From the NCBI GenBank assembly GCA_031411575.1, contig JANOBJ010000036.1, forward strand, positions 1-9,544: DNA of 9,544 bases. The letters are read 5' to 3'. Positions within the stretch are counted from its first letter, which is position 1, and every line of letters begins with the position of its first letter. This DNA is from JANOBJ01 sp031411575. GTDB taxonomy: Bacteria > Pseudomonadota > Gammaproteobacteria > Burkholderiales > Burkholderiaceae_C. The translations under genes were made by a program, and so were the position numbers. The notes beneath the pieces are model-generated. The model had not been told where the DNA came from. It saw only the letters and a program-made list of their open reading frames with translations, and did not search any database. Shown here in pieces: positions 1-5,726 of this stretch.

Positions 1-878
1 AGGTTCGGGTCGAAGGTGGGCTTGCTGACGAAAGCCAGCACCTGGCCGGTACGCGGGTCGAGCGCCACCAGCGCGCCGCGCCGCTCACCGTACATGTCCT
101 CGATCAGCTTCTGCAGCTTGATGTCGATGGACAGCTGGACAGTGTTGCCCGGCGTGGCCGGATGGCTCGCCAGCTTGCGCACCGCACGGCCACCGGCCGA
201 GGTTTCCATTTCTTCCACGCCGGTCAGGCCGTGCAATTCTTTCTCGAAACTCTGCTCCACGCCCAGCTTGCCGATGTAGTCGGTGCCGCGGTAATTGGCT
301 TCTTCTTCGGATTCCTCGATGCGCTCTTTCTCGCCAGGGTTGATGCGGCCGATGTAGCCGATCACATGGCTGGCGAGTTCGCCGTAAGGGTAGTTGCGAA
401 ACAGCCGCGCCTTGATGTCAACGCCAGTAAAACGAAAACGCTGGGCCGCGAACTTCGCCACCTCTTCATCGGTCAGCCGGGTGCGGATGGGCAGCGATTC
501 AAAGTTTTTTGATTCTTCCAGCAGCTTCTTGAAACGGCGCCGGTCGCGTGCCGAAATCTCCACCACCTGGGCCAGCTCTTCGATGGTCTGCTCCAGAGAC
601 GACACCTTGGACGGCGTGATCTCCAGCGTGTAGGCCGAATAGTTGGTAGCGAGGATGATGCCGTAGCGGTCGAGAATCAGGCCACGGTTGGGCACCACCG
701 GCACCACCGCCGTGCGGTTGCTTTCGGCCTGTTCATTGAGCACCTCGTGGCGGAACACCTGCAGCACCACCAGCCGTGACGCCAGCAGGGCAAACGCGAG
801 CAGCACCACAATGCTGGCAACCAGCACGCGCACGCGAAAGCGCGAGAGGTCGGCTTCAACGTTGCGCAGTTCGGTCAT
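1..878 (-). CDS. mrdA: Penicillin-binding protein 2 (MrdA), N-terminal 292 residues, truncated by the window edge
   Basis: Peptidoglycan transpeptidase of the elongation machinery, anchored in the inner membrane and working with RodA, MreC and MreB. The visible part starts MTELRNVEADLSRFRVRVLV, followed by a single membrane anchor at about residues 17-40. The class B PBP signature VPNRGLILDRYG lies at 62-73. The pedestal region follows, with YPYGELASHVIGYIGR (163-178) and the family motif YIGKLGVEQSFEKELHG (201-217). The start of the transpeptidase domain is at LVALDPRTGQVLAFVS (270-285). The active-site SxxK lies beyond the window, so catalytic competence cannot be judged; the family is usually 600-650 residues. 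The ATG at 878-876 is the natural start, but no Shine-Dalgarno sequence precedes it. The ATG overlaps the stop of a 54-codon ORF (TATGA), which suggests translational coupling. It is the last visible gene of the mreBCD operon. Confidence 0.96.
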   Translation of the reverse strand, partial: MTELRNVEADLSRFRVRVLVASIVVLLAFALLASRLVVLQVFRHEVLNEQAESNRTAVVPVVPNRGLILDRYGIILATNYSAYTLEITPSKVSSLEQTIEELAQVVEISARDRRRFKKLLEESKNFESLPIRTRLTDEEVAKFAAQRFRFTGVDIKARLFRNYPYGELASHVIGYIGRINPGEKERIEESEEEANYRGTDYIGKLGVEQSFEKELHGLTGVEEMETSAGGRAVRKLASHPATPGNTVQLSIDIKLQKLIEDMYGERRGALVALDPRTGQVLAFVSKPTFDPN

Positions 879-1041
879 AGCCGACGCAGCGCCGGGCCGC
901 CCTGAGCAAGGAGCGCCCCCTCGGGGCTGAGCCCTGCGGCTCCGGGCCTGCCTGCGCAGGGCCGGACAGGCGGAAGGGACGCTGACTCTGGAAGCGTCTC
1001 GTCCAGCGCAGTACACGAAGTGACAAGCGTGGGGGTCATAG
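873..1041. mobile_element. MITE-like or REP-like insert between mreD and mrdA, with 8-bp direct repeats at its borders
   Basis: Seen directly: the octamer ggtcatag occurs at 873-880 and again at 1034-1041, exactly bracketing 153 bp (881-1033). The ends of the insert are near inverted repeats. On the minus strand it opens CCCACGC and closes GCGTCGG, whose complement is CCGACGC (6 of 7 match). Inside it are three tandem small hairpins: GCCCC/GGGGC at 915-927, GAGCC/GGCTC at 929-942, and the 10-bp palindrome CCTGCGCAGG at 951-960. It contains no transposase and is too short for one. Inference: a non-autonomous element that landed in an ancestral mreD-mrdA stop/start overlap and duplicated 8 bp. 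From memory, similar GC-rich intergenic repeats are common in Comamonadaceae, but I could not check this. Caveat: part of the octamer (ATGA) is also the functional stop/start overlap. Confidence 0.5.
875..1039 (-). CDS. 54-residue ORF bridging mreD and mrdA, probably insert-derived and possibly only a translational coupler
   Basis: The ATG at 1039-1037 overlaps the mreD stop (ATGA). The TGA at 877-875 overlaps the mrdA start (again ATGA). The product (MTPTLVTSCTALDETLPESA..., ending GGPALRRL) has no recognisable domain, membrane segment or signal peptide and is rich in Ala, Gly, Pro and Leu. Almost all of it lies inside the putative insert at 881-1033. I therefore doubt it is a conserved protein. 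It could let ribosomes leaving mreD read through to mrdA, which has no Shine-Dalgarno sequence of its own. It is included because both junctions are exact; it may well be a chance ORF. Confidence 0.3.
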   Translation of the reverse strand: MTPTLVTSCTALDETLPESASLPPVRPCAGRPGAAGLSPEGALLAQGGPALRRL

Positions 1042-1566
1042 AGGTCTGTTGGCGTCCGGGTCGGGCGCGCGTCTTTGGGGCGCCAGCAGAAGGATCGTCA
1101 CCACTGGCCACAGCAACGCTTCGGTCAGCGGCGCCGCCAGCAGCATAACGCCCGGGAAAGCCCCTCCGCTGACCATGCGAATCGCCAGCTCGATCGCGTG
1201 CGCCGCCGCGAACAGCGGCAGCACCTGCACCGCCTGCGACGGCACGCTGAACCACAGCAGCCGGCGGTGGATGGTGATCGCGAAAAAGCTGAGCGCGGTA
1301 TAGGCCAGCGCATGCTGGCCCAGCAGCGCGGTCTGGTGCACGTCCATGCAGATGCCAAAGAAAAACGCGGTACCGATGGCCACCCGCAGCGGCTGGTGCA
1401 CGCTCCAGAACACCAGCAGCAGCATCAGCAGGTCGGGCACCCAGGGCTCACGCCCGGCCACACCGATATTGAGCAGCATGTTGCCCACCAGCGCGCCGAC
1501 CAGGCTGGCCCAGATAAAAACGGGGTTGGCAGGCAACAGCAGCTGCTGGCCGGGGCGCATGATCAT
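1036..1566 (-). CDS. mreD: Rod shape-determining protein MreD
   Basis: Small integral membrane protein of the elongasome, partner of MreC and MreB; 176 residues, normal for the family. It starts MIMRPGQQLLLPANPVFIW. About five to six hydrophobic segments are visible: roughly 15-35, 42-57, 62-80, 87-105, 113-130 and 139-161. The loop GICMDVHQTALLGQHALAY (71-89) matches the conserved MreD core, in which an acidic D is followed by a GxHAL-like motif. The ATG at 1566 is 28 nt past the mreC stop, with a GGAG about 11 nt upstream. The ATG at 1560 is also possible. An in-frame GTG at 1608 would overlap mreC but adds a non-conserved extension. The gene ends in TATGA, overlapping a small ORF that leads to mrdA. 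Confidence 0.93.
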   Translation of the reverse strand: MIMRPGQQLLLPANPVFIWASLVGALVGNMLLNIGVAGREPWVPDLLMLLLVFWSVHQPLRVAIGTAFFFGICMDVHQTALLGQHALAYTALSFFAITIHRRLLWFSVPSQAVQVLPLFAAAHAIELAIRMVSGGAFPGVMLLAAPLTEALLWPVVTILLLAPQRRAPDPDANRPL

Positions 1567-1594
1567 GTGGTGGGGTGCTCCAGGAGTCGAACCA

Positions 1595-2512
1595 TCATTT
1601 TGCCGCACCCTTCTTGCCCGCGGGGGCCTGTGGGGGCGGCTCCGGGCGCTGCGGGATCTGCCCCGCCACCGGGTTCAGCACCATCACGTGTTGCGCGCCC
1701 AGTACGCGCGCCAGCGGCATGCAGTGGATGCGTGCAAACGCGGAATCGGCCCGGCGCTCGACACGGTCCACGCGCGCCACCGGCAGGCCCGGCGGGTACA
1801 CGCCATCGACGCCGCTGGTCACCAGTAGATCGCCCGCCTGAACGTCGGCATTGCCGCCCATGAAACGCAGTTCCAGCGAGCCGTGGGAGGTGGGGTCGCC
1901 GAAGGCCACGCTGCGCGCGCCGGTACGGGTGATGAGCACGGGGATGGCGTGGTCCCGGTCGATCACCAGCGTCACCTCGCTGACCAGCGGGTGCACGCGC
2001 GTCACCTGGCCCAGCACGCCCGATTCGTCGATCACCGGCGAGCCGGCCAGCACGCCCTGGGCCATGCCCTTGTCGATGACGACCTTGCGGGTGTAGGGAT
2101 CGGCCGCGTCGTACAGCACCTCGGCCGCCTGGGCCGGTGTGGTGATCTGCTGGCGCAGGGCCAGCAGCTTGCGCAGGCGGTCGTTTTCAAGCGCCAGTTG
2201 CTCGACCTGGTTGGCGCGCTGCGACTGCTCGGCCAGCTTCCTGCGCGCGGCTTCCTCGCTTTTTTGGGCTTCCTGGAGGGATTCAAAGTAGCCGCCACCG
2301 CGGCGCGCCAGTTCCACCGGTTTCAGCACCACCCACTGCAGCGGGTACAAGACGGTGGACACCGCCAGACGCAGCGGTTGCGCCACCTTGAACCGCGCGT
2401 CCGCCACCATCAGGAACAGCGCCAGCGCGCTGAAGAACATCAACTTGGACAGCGATGACGGGCCCTGCTTGAAGAAGGGCGGCGGCGAGCGATCAAGGGT
2501 ACCTAAAGGCAT
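1595..2512 (-). CDS. mreC: Rod shape-determining protein MreC
   Basis: Bitopic inner-membrane protein whose periplasmic part binds and activates PBP2 and links it to MreB/MreD. It has 305 residues. A short cytoplasmic N-terminus contains the conserved pattern PPPFFKQGPS (10-19). One membrane helix lies at about 22-37 (LSKLMFFSALALFLMVADAR). A coiled coil with many Glu, Gln, Lys and Leu residues follows at about 75-120. The MreC beta-barrel core spans about 125-280, with the typical stretches DKGMAQGVLAGSPVID (147-162), GVLGQV (165-170) and GDLLVTSGVDGVYPPGLPVA (227-246). The tail from 283 is Pro/Ala/Lys rich and probably disordered. The start at 2512 fits the family; only a weak GCGAG-like site lies upstream. 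The 146-bp gap to mreB holds a long hairpin, and mreD follows 28 nt downstream. Confidence 0.95.
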   Translation of the reverse strand: MPLGTLDRSPPPFFKQGPSSLSKLMFFSALALFLMVADARFKVAQPLRLAVSTVLYPLQWVVLKPVELARRGGGYFESLQEAQKSEEAARRKLAEQSQRANQVEQLALENDRLRKLLALRQQITTPAQAAEVLYDAADPYTRKVVIDKGMAQGVLAGSPVIDESGVLGQVTRVHPLVSEVTLVIDRDHAIPVLITRTGARSVAFGDPTSHGSLELRFMGGNADVQAGDLLVTSGVDGVYPPGLPVARVDRVERRADSAFARIHCMPLARVLGAQHVMVLNPVAGQIPQRPEPPPQAPAGKKGAAK

Positions 2513-2569
2513 AGTGCTCGCAGATTGTCCCCGCTTTCAGGACGTAGCGAGCGGGATGCAGGGCTAGGC

Positions 2570-2629
2570 GCGGGTGGCCGGAAACCGGAACGTACTTTGG
2601 GTACGTGAGGATTTCCGGACGGGACCCGC
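2570..2629. repeat. 60-nt imperfect inverted repeat (hairpin) in the mreB-mreC gap
   Basis: Three nested pairs of arms are visible: gcgggt (2570-2575) with acccgc (2624-2629), ccggaaa (2578-2584) with tttccgg (2612-2618), and acgtac (2590-2595) with gtacgt (2601-2606) around a 5-nt loop. A separate small palindrome, tgcgc-cc-gcgca, is at 2640-2651, just after the mreB stop. No T-run follows on the minus strand, so it does not look like a classic intrinsic terminator. It may be an intergenic repeat, a partial terminator, or an RNA-stabilising stem that keeps MreB above MreC. I recall similar sequences in Comamonadaceae genomes but cannot confirm this. Confidence 0.6.
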
Positions 2630-2658
2630 AACAACGCCATGCGCCCGCGCAGTAGTCC

Positions 2659-3702
2659 TCACTCGCTGGTGAAGATCGATCCCAGGCGTTCCATCCGCTC
2701 CAGGGCAATGCCGCAACCGCGCACCACGCAGGTCAGCGGGTCTTCGGCCACCAGCACCGGCAGGCCGGTCTCTTCGGCCAGCAGGCGGTCGAGGTCGCGC
2801 AGCAGGGCGCCGCCGCCGGTGAGCATCATGCCGCGCTCGGCGATGTCGGCGCCGAGTTCGGGCGGCGTCTGCTCCAGCGCGTTTTTCACGGCGCTGACGA
2901 TGTTGTTCAGCGGGTCGGTGAGGGCTTCTAGGATTTCGTTGGACGAGATCGTGAAGCTGCGCGGCACGCCTTCGCTCAAGTTGCGGCCCTTGACTTCCAT
3001 TTCCTTGACTTCGCTGCCCGGAAAAGCCGAGCCAATGGATTTCTTGATCGCCTCGGCCGTCGGCTCGCCGATCAGCATGCCGTAGTTGCGGCGGATGTAG
3101 TTGATGATGGCGTCGTCAAACCGGTCGCCACCCACGCGCACGCTGCCCTTGTAGACCATGCCGCCCAGCGAGATCACTCCCACCTCGGTCGTGCCGCCGC
3201 CGATGTCCACCACCATCGAGCCGCTGGCTTCGCTGACCGGCAGGCCGGCGCCGATCGCCGCGGCCATGGGTTCCTCGATCAGGTAGACCTCGCTGGCACC
3301 GGCGCCCAGGGCCGATTCGCGGATGGCCCGGCGCTCGACCTGGGTCGAGCCGCAGGGCACGCAGATGATGATGCGCGGACTCGGCTTGAAGATGCCACGC
3401 GGGTGGACCATCTTGATGAACTGCTTGAGCATCTGCTCGGTGACGGTGAAGTCGGCGATCACGCCGTCCTTCATCGGGCGGATGGCCTCGATATTGCCGG
3501 GCACCTTGCCCAGCATGGCCTTGGCCTCGTGGCCGACGGCCTGGATGGTCTTCTTGCCTTGGGGGCCGCCTTCGTGGCGGATGGCGACCACCGACGGTTC
3601 ATCGAGGACGATGCCCTTGTCGCGTACAAAAATCAGTGTGTTGGCGGTGCCGAGGTCAATGGCCAGGTCGGTGGAGAAGTACCGACGGAATGCTCCAAAC
3701 AT
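2659..3702 (-). CDS. mreB: Rod shape-determining protein MreB (bacterial actin homologue)
   Basis: Cytoplasmic ATP-binding filament protein that organises lateral cell-wall synthesis; first gene of the mreBCD-mrdA operon. It has 347 residues, the usual length. The N-terminus MFGAFRRYFSTDLAID supplies the amphipathic membrane-binding start. The actin-fold nucleotide motifs are intact: phosphate-1 DLGTANTL (16-23), phosphate-2 DIGGGTTEVG (166-175), VGGDRFDDAI (190-199) and the adenosine motif LTGGGALL (294-301). I chose the ATG at 3702 because a strong Shine-Dalgarno sequence, GAGAGGA (3715-3709), stands 6 nt upstream and the protein then matches the family start. An in-frame TTG at 3717 would overlap that site. 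It is divergent from gatC across 203 bp. Confidence 0.98.
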   Translation of the reverse strand: MFGAFRRYFSTDLAIDLGTANTLIFVRDKGIVLDEPSVVAIRHEGGPQGKKTIQAVGHEAKAMLGKVPGNIEAIRPMKDGVIADFTVTEQMLKQFIKMVHPRGIFKPSPRIIICVPCGSTQVERRAIRESALGAGASEVYLIEEPMAAAIGAGLPVSEASGSMVVDIGGGTTEVGVISLGGMVYKGSVRVGGDRFDDAIINYIRRNYGMLIGEPTAEAIKKSIGSAFPGSEVKEMEVKGRNLSEGVPRSFTISSNEILEALTDPLNNIVSAVKNALEQTPPELGADIAERGMMLTGGGALLRDLDRLLAEETGLPVLVAEDPLTCVVRGCGIALERMERLGSIFTSE

Positions 3703-3708
3703 CAGAAG

Positions 3709-3715
3709 TCCTCTC
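3709..3715 (-). promoter_or_regulatory. Ribosome binding site of mreB
   Basis: Minus-strand GAGAGGA with a 6-nt spacer to the ATG at 3702. It fixes the mreB start and rules out the TTG at 3717, whose G lies within it. Confidence 0.8.
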
Positions 3716-3764
3716 AAGCATGACCCGCTCTTCGGGGGGCCATCGCCAGTTTTTATCGGTTCAA

Positions 3765-3770
3765 ATTATG
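3765..3770 (-). promoter_or_regulatory. Candidate -10 box for the mreBCD-mrdA operon
   Basis: Minus-strand CATAAT (5 of 6 to TATAAT) inside the AT-richest part of the divergent mreB/gatC region, about 60 nt before the mreB ATG. No good -35 hexamer stands 16-18 nt upstream; the best are GCAGGT or TGCAGG. The call rests on position and the -10 alone. Another AT-rich patch (GATAAA, about 3752-3757) is an alternative. Confidence 0.35.
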
Positions 3771-3821
3771 TGGTTTTCGGCACAAATACCTGCAGTTTTC
3801 AGGCTGTTGCACCAAAGACGG

Positions 3822-3827
3822 GATAAT
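3822..3827 (+). promoter_or_regulatory. Candidate -10 box for the gatCAB operon, with a leader hairpin
   Basis: Plus-strand GATAAT (5 of 6 to the consensus) lies about 80 nt before the gatC ATG. No convincing -35 is seen at 17 nt; TTTTCA at 3796-3801 is about 20 nt away. The implied leader contains a short hairpin, GGGCTC / GGGCCC (3850-3866, one G-U pair, loop CCAGA). gatC has no clear Shine-Dalgarno sequence. This is position-based inference, not a firm promoter call. Confidence 0.35.
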
Positions 3828-3905
3828 AACCCATCCCTTGTTTACAACCGGGCTCCCAGAGGGCCCCCAGAATCCTTTACATCTGGTTTCCCGAGCGTAT
3901 TTCCC

Positions 3906-4205
3906 ATGGCCCTGACCCCCGACGACATTGCCCGGATCGCCAATCTGGCGCGACTTGAACTCCAACCGGACGAAAGCGAACGCCTGCTGGGCCAGCTCAA
4001 CGGGTTTTTCGGCATCGTCGAGGCCATGCGCGCGGTGGACACCACCGGTGTGGAGCCGCTGGCCCATCCGGTGGCTGCCATCCAGGATGTGGCCCTGCGC
4101 CTGCGCGACGACGTGGCCGGCGAGCGCATTGACCGTGCCGCCAACCAGAAAAGCGCGCCGGCCGTCGAACGCGGGCTGTTCCTCGTTCCCAAAGTGATCG
4201 AGTGA
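3906..4205 (+). CDS. gatC: Asp/Glu-tRNA amidotransferase subunit C (GatC)
   Basis: Small scaffold subunit that wraps around GatA and stabilises the GatCAB complex in the cytoplasm. It has 99 residues, typical length. Family marks: an N-terminal helical LTPDDIARIANLARLEL (3-19), the mid region VDTTGVEPLAHP (44-55) that crosses between GatA and GatB, and the C-terminal FLVPKVIE (92-99). The frame stays open far upstream (to 3636), but the ATG at 3906 gives the conserved start MALTPDDIARIA. No strong ribosome binding site precedes it. gatA begins 4 nt after its stop, and the GTGAGG around the gatC stop can serve as the gatA binding site, so the genes are probably translationally coupled. Confidence 0.95.
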   Translation: MALTPDDIARIANLARLELQPDESERLLGQLNGFFGIVEAMRAVDTTGVEPLAHPVAAIQDVALRLRDDVAGERIDRAANQKSAPAVERGLFLVPKVIE

Positions 4206-4209
4206 GGCC

Positions 4210-5724
4210 ATGGCCGACGCATTGCACGACCTGAGCGTGGCGCAGCTCGCCGCGAAGCTCAAAGCCAAAGACATTTCCGCGGTCGAGACGGCCCGGCACT
4301 TCCTGGCGCGCATGACAGCGCACGAGTCGCTGGGCGCTTTTCTGGCCACCGACGAAGCCGTGACGCTGGCCCAGGCCCGCGCGGCCGACGTGCGCATCGC
4401 CGCCGGCGACAGCACGCCGCTGCTAGGTGTGCCGGTGGCGCACAAGGACATCTTCGTCACCACCGATTTCCCGAGCACCGCCGGCTCGAAGATGCTGGCG
4501 GGCTATCGCTCTTCTTTTGATAGCACTACAACACGACGCCTGGCGGACGCTGGCATGGTGACGCTTGGAAAACTCAATTGCGACGAGTTTGCGATGGGGT
4601 CGTCCAACGAGAACTCCGCATTCAAGCCGGTCAGCAACCCCTGGGACACCACGCGCATTCCCGGCGGCTCGTCGGGGGGCAGTGCCGCAGCGGTGGCCGC
4701 GCGCATGGCGCCAGCCGCGACCGGTACCGACACCGGTGGCTCGATCCGCCAGCCGGCCAGTTTTTGCGGCATCACCGGCATCAAGCCCACCTACGGCCGC
4801 GCCTCGCGCTACGGCATGATCGCGTTTGCCTCCAGCCTCGACCAGGCCGGGCCGATGGCGCGCACGGCTGAGGACTGCGCGCTGTTGCTGTCCGCCATGT
4901 GCGGGCCTGATCCCGACCGCGATTCGACCTCGCTGGACGTGCCAGGGGAGGATTTCACGCGGTCGCTGGGGGACTCGCTTGAAGGGCTGCGCATCGGCGT
5001 GCCAAAGGAGTGGGGGCAACTGCGCGTCATTGATAGCGATCGCGTTCGGGCAGGGCCTAAAGCGCAGAACGCGCCTGAAGCGTCTGTTGCAAAAGCTATC
5101 GACGCAGCTCTCAAGGAATACGAAAAACTGGGCGCCACTCTTGTAGAGATTTCACTGCCCCGCACCGAGCTGTCGATCCCCGTCTACTACATCATCGCGC
5201 CAGCCGAGGCCAGCTCGAACCTGAGTCGCTTTGACGGCGTGAAGTTCGGCCACCGCGCCGCGCAGTACACCGACCTGCTCGACATGTACAAGAAGACCCG
5301 CTCGCAAGGCTTTGGCGACGAGGTCAAGCGCCGCATCATGATCGGCACCTACGTGCTGAGCCACGGCTATTACGATGCCTACTACCTGCAGGCGCAGAAA
5401 ATCCGCCGCATGATTGCCGACGATTTCCAGCAGGCCTTTACCCAGTGCGACGTCATCGCCGGGCCGGTGGCGCCCACGGTGGCCTGGAAGCTGGGCGAGC
5501 ACGGCAACGACCCGCTGGCCGATTACCTGGCCGACATCTACACCCTGCCCGCCTCGCTGGCCGGCCTGCCGGGCATGAGCGTGCCGGTGGGGTTTGGTGA
5601 AGGTCACATGCCGGTGGGGCTGCAGTTGATCGGCAACTATTTCTCCGAATCCCGGTTGCTGAACGCGGCGCACCGCTTCCAGCAGGCCACGGATTGGCAT
5701 CTGCGCAAGCCCGCCGGAGTCTGA
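4210..5724 (+). CDS. gatA: Asp/Glu-tRNA amidotransferase subunit A (GatA, glutaminase)
   Basis: Amidase-family subunit that releases ammonia from glutamine for GatB to amidate misacylated tRNA. It has 504 residues, slightly long for the family. The Ser-cisSer-Lys triad is complete: K79 in GVPVAHKD, S154 in PGGSSGGS, and S178 in TGTDTGGSIRQPAS. These positions equal, as I recall, those of the Staphylococcus aureus enzyme. The C-terminal amidase region keeps TLPASLAGLPGMSVPVGF (445-462) and PVGLQLIG (468-475). Two stretches look unusual. Residues about 268-295 (GQLRVIDSDRVRAG...ASVAKA) replace what I expect to be a roughly 12-residue linker after VPKE with about 28 residues. RSSFDSTTTRR (100-110) uses less GC-rich codons. 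Both carry GATAGC/GCTATC pairs at DNA level. The frame and motifs are intact, so the enzyme should be active. It is the middle gene of gatCAB. Confidence 0.97.
   Translation: MADALHDLSVAQLAAKLKAKDISAVETARHFLARMTAHESLGAFLATDEAVTLAQARAADVRIAAGDSTPLLGVPVAHKDIFVTTDFPSTAGSKMLAGYRSSFDSTTTRRLADAGMVTLGKLNCDEFAMGSSNENSAFKPVSNPWDTTRIPGGSSGGSAAAVAARMAPAATGTDTGGSIRQPASFCGITGIKPTYGRASRYGMIAFASSLDQAGPMARTAEDCALLLSAMCGPDPDRDSTSLDVPGEDFTRSLGDSLEGLRIGVPKEWGQLRVIDSDRVRAGPKAQNAPEASVAKAIDAALKEYEKLGATLVEISLPRTELSIPVYYIIAPAEASSNLSRFDGVKFGHRAAQYTDLLDMYKKTRSQGFGDEVKRRIMIGTYVLSHGYYDAYYLQAQKIRRMIADDFQQAFTQCDVIAGPVAPTVAWKLGEHGNDPLADYLADIYTLPASLAGLPGMSVPVGFGEGHMPVGLQLIGNYFSESRLLNAAHRFQQATDWHLRKPAGV
4502..4524. repeat. 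Short inverted repeat GCTATC...GATAGC inside gatA
   Basis: Arms gctatc (4502-4507) and gatagc (4519-4524) flank an 11-nt, T-rich spacer in a locally less GC-rich patch of gatA encoding GYRSSFDST. The same hexamers, in the opposite order, bracket the segment at 5032-5100. It could be coincidence; it is reported because of that recurrence. Confidence 0.3.
5032..5100. repeat. Nested inverted repeats forming an in-frame insert-like segment of gatA
   Basis: gatagc (5032-5037) pairs with gctatc (5095-5100). Inside, cgcgttc (5041-5047) pairs with gaacgcg (5067-5073). The segment encodes about DSDRVRAGPKAQ...ASVAKAI and coincides with the place where GatA is about 16 residues longer than I expect, between VPKE (264-267) and AIDAAL (296-301). 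Codons here are less GC-rich than in the rest of gatA. It may be a small palindromic element captured in frame, or a divergent linker. Confidence 0.4.
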
Positions 5725-5726
5725 GC

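Noticed and set aside
1567..1608. Alternative GTG start of mreD at 1608
   Set aside because: Would overlap mreC and add 14 non-conserved residues (starting with RQNDGSTPGAP); MIMRPGQQLLLPANP is the family-like start.
1075..1863. 262-codon plus-strand ORF opposite mreD and the end of mreC
   Set aside because: Antisense shadow of two clear genes. The product is low-complexity Arg/His/Gln/Pro-rich with no domain, as expected from reading a GC-rich gene backwards.
2493..2708. 71-codon minus-strand ORF across the mreB-mreC gap
   Set aside because: Overlaps the mreB end and mreC start out of frame and has no binding site; it appears to be the translation of the hairpin region.
3636..3905. In-frame upstream extension of gatC
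   Set aside because: It crosses the intergenic region and the mreB start; family GatC proteins begin at the LTPDDIARIA region, fitting the ATG at 3906.
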